Shown one piece after another: positions 12,501 to 25,000 of a DNA stretch of 64,000 bases. Numbering within the stretch: the stretch's first letter is position 1; each line of letters begins with the position of its first letter. The notes under the pieces were generated by a model that saw nothing but the letters and a program-made list of their open reading frames with translations, was not told where the DNA came from and did no database searches. Both the position numbers and the translations under genes were made by a program. This DNA comes from Diploscapter coronatus (Eukaryota; Nematoda; Chromadorea; Rhabditida; Rhabditidae): the NCBI GenBank assembly GCA_964036155.1, contig OZ038422.1, positions 3,247,201-3,311,200 of the forward strand. The letters are read 5' to 3'.

Positions 12501-12816
12501 GATGTTGAAGAAGGGGTGATCAAATGATCGAATAATCTGCACCTTCATCAATATGGTTTCTCATTATGGTATCCGCAAACTGTTTTTTAGATGCGGTAAG
12601 AAAATGTGCTACCTCTGCAGGCAGAAGAACATTGAATATAGTCACTTTGGGTAGGATTTAGCTTGTTCAATAAAGAAGTTACGAATCTTTTTTAGGGAAG
12701 GAAGATGCAACCTCTGGGAGAACCCCGCTCAGGTGGATTTGAATGCGACTGAAGATGTCTTACGGGAGGCAAGAAGAGATCAAGCTCTTCACAACGTCAT
12801 TGGGAAACTGCAGTAA
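9543..12816 (+). CDS. RBR-type E3 ubiquitin ligase, RNF216/TRIAD3-like, 485 aa
   Basis: Twelve exons: 9543-9725, 10547-10754, 10786-10902, 11016-11143, 11188-11317, 11607-11738, 11794-11890, 12118-12210, 12254-12352, 12395-12484, 12591-12650 and 12696-12816. Together they give 486 codons in one frame. RING1 is seen as CQVCFDTH...GVYC, then HRVCADC, then LKC...C. The IBR is CKKCQYTM...QCPECQAEFC, then C...C. RING2 is CECGASFIKTEGCNKMTC, then RCGKKMCYLC and a late H/C pair. The cysteine ending GCNKMTC is at the position of the catalytic, ubiquitin-accepting cysteine of RNF216. RBR ligases take ubiquitin from E2 onto this cysteine and then pass it to substrate. The N-terminus is acidic with a weak UIM-like stretch (FELEMALAATQDDDEE), and residues around 65-130 are probably helical. 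The intron 10755-10785 is only 31 nt, so that junction is the least certain. Human RNF216 is longer, with an extra N-terminal part not seen here. Confidence 0.9.
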
Positions 12817-13014
12817 TCAATTTCTACGTGTATTGTAAACTATTTTCTTCAAATATCACTAATCGCTATTATTATGACTTATAAAGTTGCGTAAAATAAT
12901 GAATATGTATTATTGAAACTTCTATGCATTGATGCATGGTTTACTTTGGGAGCTATGAATATTTGTGCAACATATCAAATCAAGCGAATAAAGCTTTTGA
13001 TTTCCTCCAAATTA
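12817..13014. other. 198-bp gap between convergent 3' ends
   Basis: The ligase stops at 12816 and the minus-strand receptor stops at 13015. The whole of both 3'UTRs must fit here or overlap. AT-rich, no other feature. Confidence 0.7.
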
Positions 13015-16000
13015 CTACTGCTGTTTATCGTCATCCTTGGGATACTTTCTCTTGAGTGGGTTTGTAGAGCCAGATGGTATAGTCTGAAAAAACATTATCT
13101 TTGCATGGAAGATAATCACCTTTATGGAGGATACTGTTCTGGCGCTCGAAAGAGTTCCTCTACTATCTCTTGACGATATTAGCTAAAATATAATATATGC
13201 TAAAATTTTTTTTTTTTTTTTAATTACCGTGTCATTCCTAGCCCTATAGCTCTCTGATGAGGAATTATCAGTGTTGTTTTCCATCGAATCATCATCATCA
13301 GAATAAATGCCCAATCGTTCCTAAAATTTAGTAAATTAAAATGTGGTTGGAAATTTTTACGGATAAAAACGTTTTACCCAACGCCGACGACGTAAATTAC
13401 TGGGCATCATCCAGCTAGGCCCTGGAACATCCAGTTGATTTCCAGTCTAAAGGTTTCTTCGACTTATTTTAAAGGAGTACGAAATGACTTCTTGAGGACG
13501 CTCGGCTCTAACAGTCGGATACGGAGTGTCTTGCGGACTCGTTTCCGGACTTGCATTGGGAGTCATTACGAAGTCCATTGCGTTGTATTTTTTCACTTCT
13601 TCTTTCTGAAATAATTGATGGTCTTTGTTTTTAAAAATGGCAATTTTGAAATGACGGGATGATGTGAGGACGTTTGCTATAGTTAGGAATAGGGAAGGGA
13701 AAGAAAGTAGGGAGAAATATTATGAAAAAAGATAGGTATCGTCCTCATATCATCCCGCCATTTTTCAGTTCCCTAAAAGAGCTCCAATGAGCATATAAAT
13801 CGATCGAAAAAGTAGCATCTAAGCAAAGATGTTACCGGCCGCTGATTCGAAACACTGCTAGCCAGCGACGATATATCAGAATCATCTTGATTCCTCACGA
13901 AAATCGATTCTTCGTGTCTTTGTCTCTGAAAAATTACATTCTCAGTTTTTCTTGAAAATTTTGCCACCATTGCTTGTCGATTCTTTCTTGAGATGTCATT
14001 CAATTCAATTTCATTTCTAGGCGGTGAACTTCCAATATCGGGTGAACGGAACATCTTAAAAATGTTTTCTCTAATGTTTTTTTTTTTTTTAATTTTTTAA
14101 ATTTTATAATTATGAGTTTATTTATTACAATAAATAAAAGGTCTTACATTCCAAATATTCGACATTATGCCACTTCGATCTGTTTGAGAAGAATCTTGAC
14201 TTGTAGACGGCACTTGATTATCGTTCTTAAACTAAAAATTATTTGTACAACCTTTTAAAATCACATTCTGAATTCTGAAGCTCTTATTTGAATCGCTATC
14301 TGCATAGAAAGCGTTCAATGGATAGGGAGTATCACTCTCGGACTGAGGCTAAATAAAATTATAACGCTTCTTTATCAATAAAAAATCGAACTATTGAGAT
14401 TGAATCAATCCTGCTAAGGTCATCAATAGTAGACTCAGAAGAATCGGGATTAGTCAAATTTGGATCCTTAGGACCACTGTCAGGTACTGACTAAATTTAT
14501 AAACCAATACGCTTCTAAGGGCAACTTGCAAATCTCAAGCCCTCAAACCATGCCAAATAGTGTGAGAAAAGAATCGTTTTCCCTACCATCCCTCACCCTA
14601 TTTCGCATGGCTTGAGGGTTTGAGGTTTCTAAATTGTCTTTTTAAGCTAAACTTCGTTGATACTTATATTACAATTACCGTAGTTAATGTATCAGTTCTT
14701 TCAGCTCCTCCCTGTGAAGAACTATCATCCGATTTACTAAATTTTCAGATTTGATTTTTTCGATTGGAAGTTAATACGTAATACTTATAGATTTATGTTT
14801 ATAGGATTTATGAACATATAAAAAAGCCATTTTTTCAAATATTTCCAGCTAACTTACTCTGATACACTTTGCCCAGAAAGACGATCGAAAATGGTCTGAC
14901 TGGTTTTTCTTATACCAGGTGGGATCGTCATTCCAGCTCTGTAGATCCAGACCCCAACACAGACGATGATGATCAATGTTATGAGTACAGCAATTATCAC
15001 TCCGGTTTCAGTACCGGTCTTTAAATTTTGTGCTAATTTACGAACTTCAAATGATACTCTCCATTACTCCTGAGATCAGTATGGTCATTCTTTCTGGGTA
15101 AAAGGATGATGCCAAGCCTTTCCAGTTATTCTGCGCACCTTGCTCTTTTCGTTGTCTTCACTTTTCACACTATTTTCGCGGTTCGCGTGGCGTTTGCACC
15201 TTCCTTTTTTCCCATAGACAGAAGCAACACCGATCTCGGGATAAAAGAGTGTGGCTAAGCTTACAGTTGAATATTTCGAGATGCAATAAGTATAGCAACA
15301 TTTACAGTCGCCAGATCTAAATTTGCAATTGAGCAAAAATTAAAATATACGGCAAATTTCAATATGACCCCCTAATGCGAAGGTATTTTTGTTGATAATT
15401 TCTTTTTATAAATTTGAAAAGTGAAAAATAATATCTAATAGGTCAGTGCTTTACTGACTAATTGTAAGGCTGGAAGAATGTTCGATTTCTATTTTGTTTC
15501 GGAAATTCTTCAGGAATAGGAAAAACTACTTTCGATTTTTGTGTTTCAGGATTTTACCTTTCATCCAAGCCTGTTCGGCTGTTATTAAATGACGAACTGG
15601 CGTACTAACCAGAAGTTTACGTAAATTTCGTTTACATTTACGTACACCTTCGGTACTGACGGACCATATAGTTTAGGAGTAGAGAAAATATGCTAGGTAT
15701 ATAGTGAAATAGTGTGGGAGAAGGAAAGGGTCCGTCAGTCCGTCAAACATTACTTGCCCTCTGTTCCTGACCTAGATTCTCCCTTATCGTAACATTCGGC
15801 GGGTTCAGGAGACGGATAAGGCCTGCATTCGTGATCAGGGTTTGAACAATTCTGATTTTCCCTGAATAATTCATTATCGAGCCAGAAATATGAGAAGTTG
15901 AAAATAAGGGGAAAGATGAAAGAATTTTAGGTCCGTTATTAATTCCCACGTGATATTTGTCCATTTATAACAAACTGAAAGGCAATCCGGGCAGGGCAGT

Positions 16001-19000
16001 GCCTAAAGAGATCCCACATTTTCAATAGAAGATCTCTTTAGGCGTTGTCAAATAACCGTGCATCCACTTGCACCTCTCAGATAACGAACCAAATAATTGA
16101 ATATTGGATTGAATAAATTTAAATGAAATATTAATGAAATTTCTTACGAGCATATTTGTGCTCTCAGTTGTTTGCTGCAATCCGAAGGATCCATGGTGCA
16201 CATGCAGGGTGTTAAACTGGTATTTCCCTAAATTTTTCCCATTTAATTTCCATTAGAGCTTAACAGTTTTGTATTGGGTTGTTCCACAAGTATCCAACCC
16301 TTTCTAAAAAATTCCATAATCTTCTTTGGGATTTATGAATCAATATGGGGTCTTCGGTATATATGCAAGTTGGATAAGGGCTTTAAATAGTAATTTTAAG
16401 TCGACACTTTTCGAATTACGCATAAAACGCATGCATGAAAAGTAGTAGGTTTTCCCAGATCTGGTCTGCTGCAGCGGATGCGTATTTCTGGACAATCTCC
16501 ATCATTTTGAAGCATTAGTCAGGTACTTATTGCGGTAAAAAATTGGCATTTCAATTGCAACCTTACGTTTTTTGTGCGCAAAGATATGCATTTTCTCTAT
16601 ATAAAATCAGCAAAATCAACTTTAAAAAATCGATCGTAGAATCGATGAGATTATACGAAACTTTTGAACGCCAATTTATAACTCTTATAGTTTCTAAACA
16701 ATTTTAAAATTACTTTTTGATAGCCGGTACCAATATTTCCGCATCGCACGCACAATTCAGAAGACGAGTTCAAGCTGTATGGTTGTTGACATGCCAGACT
16801 CGTGTTACTTACATCGCAAGCACTGTAGTAATTTATAGGTCTAAAAATTATCGATTTAACACATTAGTTTCGAATTAATAATTCGAAATACTTACTCTGG
16901 ACACTTAATGACATTGCAATCACTTAGATGTTTTCCATAGGTTCCATTTGTGAATGTAAGATAGGGACAGTTCGAGCATTCACCACTCTCCGACTGAAGC
17001 TTAATTTCCTAATTATAAATATATAAAGAAAAGGTAAATTTATTACATTCCGATATTGAGTTAATGGATTATTGCAGCAGTTACCATGACACGATGCACT
17101 GCTCTGAAATAAGAGTTATTGAGCTTCATGATAAAATTCTCGAATGTTAATTAATTTGCAATGCGGAACGACCACTATTATAATTTTAGAAGAAAAAATA
17201 TCAATGGCCCTGCTTAAAGGGAAGAGGAGCGAAGGTTTTATTCACTTTGCAAAGTACGGGCCTTAAAATCAATAAAAATTCAAATTTTACGATCATTACA
17301 CCTTTCTGCAACCCATTAAATGACAGTTAGTGAGTTTAGCCTTACCTTCTGGCCAGGAGAATCATTGCACATTCCGTTTCCGCATGGGATGCAGCTTCTC
17401 TGTCCCCATTGATCTTGATAATAGTTGATGCGACACGGTTGACAACAGTCCGATGTTGAGTTATAAAAAGATCCAGCAGAGCAATTCTCTAGAAAAAAAA
17501 TTTCAATAAACCTAGAATTATTTAGAGTGATAAAGATATCAATCTCAAACACGATGAGAAAAATTCAAGAAAATTGCAGAATCTAATTTCTAATCTTTTC
17601 TTTGTCGTTATTCTTCAAGTGAATAGCTTTACTCGAACAATGAAATGATGAATTTTGCATAAATTAAACTCAATTTACTGACCCTTAAAAATCTAAAATT
17701 TAGATATCATGGTCCTTACTAATGCAATACTCAATGCTAGCAGCTCCAGGACCAGCCGTTGTTTTATTATCCGGACATCCAACGCAGCTCATCGTCGAAT
17801 TGTCGTAGAACGTTCCTCGCTCGCAATCGATGCATTTTGGATTACCTTGATCGTCGTGAGACAAGTATTTTCCGGGAGGACACGTTACTGAAATTGGATC
17901 TACTAATTGTGTAACACCAGACCAAGGTAGGGAGATCGTCAGATGTCTCTTGCGACCTATCCCCTGCATATTTACTTTATATATTTTTAGTTCTAATTTA
18001 CAACCATCCAAAAATGCTTTTCAGAAAAATGATATTTTGAATATCGTTTATTTTTGCAGTCTATTTATGGCATTTTATTTCCACTTGACGAAAGCTCTAA
18101 GTTTGTATAACAGACTAGTCACTAGAACATCTCCAGAACTATTTTTCATTTCTTCGTAAATTCTTCGCATATCGGACGGAAGCAAAGCTTACCACATAAA
18201 ATTTCAAGTATGTCCACATTAGAATGTCTTGTCAGAGCGCCGTTCCTGCCGATGTCATCAATGTATGGGTACATATGTTTTTCGGGACATTCAATGCGAT
18301 TTTCAGTATAACTCGTATTCGGCACGATCCGATAATTTGAATGTGTTAGTCGATCGACAACACTAGTGTTGATCATTATGTTGGATATTCTGAATTTCGC
18401 CCCAAATTAATCATTTCTTTTATTATTGCACAGGAATACATTTCAATCAGATAGGCAAGTTGATAGGTTCCATTCGCATTCACTTCGTCTTGACCTTCGC
18501 ATGATAGAGGCATCGTCACGTTGCAATTTTCGCCAATAGCGCAATTAGGCATCGCTTCAATGATCGTCTGATTTAGTGTTGCCGTCATCTAAATGGGTTT
18601 TTCAGATATTTTTAAGAAGTCGATTTGTTTTTCGTCAAATCTCCTTCGAAACTTCACCACTTGGTTAAGTTAGGCAGTTTATAAATGACTGAATGTGCGA
18701 AACGCTTTCTTTGTAATTGACGAATGACAGAACAGTCTTTTTCTATACTATTCCTCCCTTCTTGTACTCTCTAACATGACATTCCGTCATTCACAGACTG
18801 CGAGTAGAGACAACATAAAACATTCTTTCATCTCATCCTATCGTATGCATCAAATTTGGAATTTCCTTTCAAAAATCAAAATGTTGTTTTACATTTTCAC
18901 AAGTGGTGTTGAATCCCATAATGCTCTCGGATAGGGTCTGTCTCGGTTCCGCCATATCAGTGAATCCGCATTTATAAAGCACGATCTTGTCATCGTTGGT

Positions 19001-22000
19001 TTCTTCTCCGTACAGCCAAGATCCAGTCGAGTCGCAGACGAAGAACTCAGGTTTGTCGGGTGTGGGGTAGCTTGCATCATTGCAGTTGACCCTGACCGTC
19101 ATGTTGACATTAGATCCTTTGATATCATTCTTTTCGATGGTTCTATTCATGAATTCGATGGCTCCATTTATGGCTACGAGTTTATGCGCGGTCTCAGAGC
19201 AGCTACTCCTGTAGACGGTCACTTCGAAGGTGCACGTGGCACGATTGCCCGAGCCATCAGTCACTTCGTAAATCCCGATTGATGTTCCTCTGAAAGCGTC
19301 ATATAAACCGAATGAAGGACGGGCCGAATTCGGTATACCCTCAGGCTTCTCAGACAAAGAAAATCGAAATTGATCGATGCTTTTGCGAGTCTTAGGTTGC
19401 GTCGATTTTCTTTGACCAACATTAAGTGCTTTCAATAAACAGTAACAAATCAAATAGCAGTAAATGGACACATCTTTGCTTATTGATTTAATAATTTTTA
19501 GTTTATTGGAACAGTACTGGCAAAAATACTCTTCAGCTGATTTGTCTCTGAGGATGCAACGCATTCACCCGTTATTCATTTTTCTTAGAAAGGGCTGGTT
19601 AAATTTGGTTTATTTCAAAATTTCAATAAGCATATTGTAGAGCATCGTTCTTCATGCTGAATATTTCTCTTTATTTTGAAAATTTGACTTACACCCCAAA
19701 TCTTTGCCCCAGCAAGATATTCTGTCTGTAATCTTTGATGCATCCACTGTTGTCATAAAATATCGGATTGTTCCATAGATCCTCTGGAATTTCGACTCCT
19801 TCTGGTTCACTCGCATTTGGAGACGTATTTATTTGCATTGGATAGTAGAATGGACACGTTACGGCTATAGGTGGTTGGTTGTCAATGCAGAGTTCAGTGG
19901 GAATGTTACACACATCGGTAACATTTTTTAGCCTTCCATTGAGGCAATTCGCGTTTCGAATGACGCCGGGCGATCGCTGCTCTACGCCTCTGTATTTTCG
20001 AGTGACATTAGCAGCCAAACTCGACCAATCGAGTCGAACTTGGCCATCCTGAAAGCAAATAATATGTTCTGAGAATAACAGCGAAAATCTGTAGTGTCTT
20101 GAATCTTTATAAACTGAGAAAATGCCTACATTGAATCAGGGCTTAAAATATTTCCTACAGCTGATATGATTATGAGTTTCTGGTTTTATAAGATTTCTAT
20201 AATGAGAGTACTCACATCTTCTACGTTTGGCATATCTCGTTTTCTTATGTTTCCTTCATAGATTCGGAATTCACTAACGTATCCAACATAGAGGTTATTG
20301 TCATCATTCCTTGGTGCTAGTGTAAGATTCCATTCATTTCCGTAAGGAGCTGTCTTATTTGTTTGACAGCTTCTGCTCTGTTCCCCATTATCTCCGTCCA
20401 TGTAAAGATCATATTCTCCCATTTCATTCAAATAAATACAGTAGTAGTGGAACGTGTTTACAAGCTTGTAAATTGATATATTTTGGTTGTGCGTATCATT
20501 GATACATTCGGAAATATCATAGATGGACATGGACATCTCAAAGTTTTCTATTCCACTTATGCTCATAAAAGGCGCTTTCGTTCTCCAATCAAATGTATTA
20601 TTCTCCAAATTTTTATATATCGACGGAAGCAGATACGTACAGATTGTGATATTTTTCAAAGTATTTTCGCCGAAATAAAAAGTCTTTGATATTATCGGGT
20701 CCGAAGACACACTGCCAAGAAATAGTAAGTCGTAAGTGTAATTGCTGTTAGGTTCTGTGACATTTGCACGTATGGTACAATGTGATCCATTCTCATCATG
20801 GTATTCAGCACATTGACAGTAGGGCTGATTGGTAGTTTTATTGAGGACGCACCGACCCTTGCAGTTGTTGACGAAGTCCGCGGTGCACGGATCGTTCACT
20901 GGTTCGGAACAATTCGTTCCCGTCCAATTTGGAGAGCATATGCATCTCTTAGGACCAGTGGAAGAATTATCACAGGTGCCTCCATTCCAGCAAAGTATGT
21001 CACTGCAGTTTACAGCGCTCAACGAACAGTCCAGACCATAGAATCCATCGTTTTCATTGCAAACACAGGCAGATCCGTCAAACACTTCATTAGGCTGCTC
21101 GCATTCATATTCAATACAAAATGGTTCCAAATAGCCTAAAAGTCGTATTTCCTGCATTTCCTCGTACTTGAGTAAAGTGCAGATTTTAAGTATAGTTAAA
21201 AAAGCTACTATTCGTCGGAATGTTGGAACGTGCCTTTTTCCATAATATATCTCAATTAATTTGACATTCTTCCTATACCTATCTGCGTTCCGACATTTCA
21301 ACAAATAGAATTATCAATGAAAAGAGTGATATGAGATCAGAGTTGTTGCAGGGTGAAAAGACTCATTTCTGTATTGGAAAAATATTGATGAAAAGTATTA
21401 TCGATTGGAGAGAACGTCGATATTCAAATATTACACGCCATTCGTCTTTTTTCTCTTCTACGCGACTCACTATTTAGCTCCAAATTCGATTTCTAATTGC
21501 CGATGAATATCGACTTTCTCTCCAATCATCTATACCTAGGTCGCAATCACATTTCTGCGCTGTATCATTGCATTCTCCGTGGTAACAATCTGTTGCATTA
21601 CAGAAGTCTTCAATTTTCACACAATTCGAGTCGCTGTTATTGTAGAAACCTGGAGCAGGGATGGAACGAAATTTCGTTTCGATTTTGAGAAACATTTTTT
21701 CAGCCATTTCGTGAAATCTCGTTTCGTGATCGAAATTTGGTTTTAAATTCCGAGAAATATCGTTTCGTTAAACAAATTTTCCAACCCCAAAACAATTTTC
21801 GTTTGAAAATTTTCAAAAGTTCAAACGAAATTTCGTTTCGTAAAATTCGAAATTTTCATTTCGTTCCATTCCTGACCTAGAGGACAGATACAGGTGCATG
21901 TTCCATTTTGACTAAATTTGTAAATACAATTACAAATTTCTCATTTTTCTCTTACTCATTGGGTATGCCAGTATTGCATTGCTCTTTACCGCAAGGCACA

Positions 22001-25000
22001 GAACAGTTGTTTCCGATGTAACCCTCATCACATTTACAGGATATCTGAAGTAAGATTTTCAGAACTATCTTATGGCGAATATTCCAGGAAAAACGTGTTT
22101 GCAGAAACACACGTTGTTATTGAAGCCATCCTCTATCGTGCAGGTTCCATGATCGTTGCACCAGAAGGTATTACTACAATTCTCGCAGTGATCTCCGAAA
22201 TACTGTCCTTGGGGACAATCGCAAATGCATGTTTTGTTATTATCATCCCATGTTCCGTTTTGACCGTTGCAATCTGGTCTGCAGTCCTTCTAAAAACTCA
22301 TCTTTGGCAATGAACCAATTCTCTTCCAATTGAAGCGAGTGGATAAATTATTTCGAAGAAACTGGCGAGAGAACTCATGAAATTAGGTATAATCACGAAA
22401 AGCTTTACGTACCCAGCAATAAGTTCCATTTCCTTCGAACCCTGTATTACAAACGCACTGATTCAGTGTTATATCACATTGGGCATTTTTATCGCAGCTT
22501 TCACAAGCGGATATTTCACAGTGATCTCCAATGAAGTTAGTTCCGCTGCAGTCGCACGTGCAAATGTAGTTGGTAGAGTCTGGAGTTCTCACAGGACGAC
22601 GTGTCAGACGACCTTTGTGGAGACAATAGCAGTAGGGGGTTTCGCAGTGTTCTCCTTTGTAACCTGAAAGAAACGCATATAAAAAGAATCTTCTGGAAAA
22701 GTTAAACATCAACAACTAATGGCAGCAGTCATTGGGTATGGAGGCACGAACTGAAGCATGAATTACACACGTTTTTCAACAATATAGCTGCATGATTCCA
22801 ATCAAATCACACAATTCTTCTAAGGAATATTCGCTGTAATATTGTAAAAATATAATGCCGCCGTGCCGTCATACCGTCATTCTGTGATTTCCACCAGAAC
22901 TGGAGGAAAATTTCAGAACAAGGGATTATCTCTTTCTCTGCATCACGTGCACTTTCCTTTCTTTCTCCTCTTTTTCTCATCCTTCCGCTCTATTCGAAAA
23001 TTTCTGTCCAGCCCTGATTGTCATGTCTCTGAAGTAGCTAGAGCCAAAATAAAGAATTACTTACCACTAGCGCAGTCGCAATGGTATGTGCCATTCTCAA
23101 GATTCCTGCACGTCGCGCCATTGAAGCAGGGATCCATATCGCAAGAGCTGCGAAGATATTGACACCGATCGCCATAGTAGTTATTTTCGCACACGCAGGT
23201 CAACTCCCCAGCAACTTCACCATGACACTCGCCGTGATTATTACATGTTTCATTCAGCTTTTTGCAGAGGTCCACGAGTATCTCACAGTACCCTCCCTCA
23301 AATGCTGATATTCCCTCGTACTTTTTACACTTGCATGTCTCGTTTCCTTGGTTGTCATAGTAACATTCACCTCCGTTTTCACATGGGTCTGACACGTTGC
23401 ATTTGTGGATACAAGATGTCAGATTAAATGGGACGTAATTTTCCGAGCAATTGCAAACTTGTGTTCCATCGTTCCAGGTGATGATATGACCGTAAACGCA
23501 GTCAGTACTCGGTTCATTGGTTGCCTCATCCGCTTCATCGGATATCTCTGCACTGGGCTCGACGCAAGTTCCTCGATACTCGACCAACCCTTCGGGACAC
23601 CTTTCTCGCGCATCCAACGCCTCAAATTCGTTCGAATGACAGTAGCAATATGGTTTCGTCAGCCAGGTTCCATTTTTGCAGTAATTGTTCCCAATTAACT
23701 CACAGCTATTATCACAGGTTATATCTGCTAGTTCACCATCATAGTGAGCGGGTCGGTTGAATCTTCCGTTATTCAAGTAGTATGCCCAGCAGACTCGCTC
23801 TTCCAATTTGAAGTTTAATGGTATCCACGTATTTCCGGGGTTCTCCATCTTGCAAACTCGAATAGGTCTCGTTTCGTGATGATATACTTTTCCGTCTAAA
23901 CGATGATCTATTCTTATTATTTTTATACGAAAGTGGACAATATGTTCAACACCAAAGGCAAAAATGAATACCAAGGATGTAAAAATGTTCTCATTTATCA
24001 ATTATTTTGAAACGTTCGAGGTTATCATTTGTAATAATAAAAGGTTCTTTTCAAATAGAGAAAAGCGTATAAAAATCACCTCCAGAAGGCATATTGTAAG
24101 CCAACTTATTGAAATTCATTGTGACTTGAACTTTACTGCTAGTTATGCAGTTCTTATAGGTTAGGTTTGTCTCTATATCACAGTTTAGCACTGAAAACGA
24201 AAATTTTAAAAATAACCAATTAAAAAGTTTAACTCAAAGATTACTTCGGCATTGCGGCTCGCTAATCCATTTCCCATTGACACAGGTATTAGACACTCCG
24301 GGAATGTGGTAGTAAGGACTGAAATTATGAAGATCATAGAGGAGTTAGGAGAATTTGAAGTGGCAATATGATAAAAATTAGTATAAAATGATAAGATAAC
24401 GGTATCTTTATATATAAGGGATAGTTATTATCTCAAAATCTTACGCTGAACAGGTGTACTGCAGCGTCGTTCCATTGTAGAACTTATTCCACATGTAGGG
24501 TGCATCAGGAGGAAGGGTGACTTTTATAATTCTACCAAAAGGTAGCACTGGCAGAGGGCACGTCGCGTATTTTTCTGAAGCAGAGCATCCCGTTGGGATA
24601 TGGTGAGACCAATTCCCTCCAACTAGGCATTCGGAAAAAGTGTTCCCGATGATAGTGTAGCCTTGTGGGCAGATGAACTTCACTTGAGAGCCATAAGAAT
24701 TGTCGCCTCGCATGATCAGGCGATTTTTCAGCTCAACTTGAGGGCAGTTTTCAGAGAACATTATCGATCCCGCAAAATCACCACTGTTGGTTTCCAATCG
24801 AAGCACCGTGGACTTGGCGAAATTATTATGTCCAGCAGAAAGTTTAGCCTTGTTGTGGATCATGCCATCTATCTGAAAAGAAAGCTGTCCGTTAATAAAT
24901 TTACAAAATTGAAAAAAAAATTTATTTACCTTGATTGTTCCCAGCCGGTGGTTTTTAAAATTCTCAATCTGCCAAGTATATGATCGCCGATGATTTTCTT

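Noticed and set aside
20798..21139. 113-codon plus-strand frame
   Set aside because: Shadow of the 920-nt EGF/pentraxin exon on the other strand.
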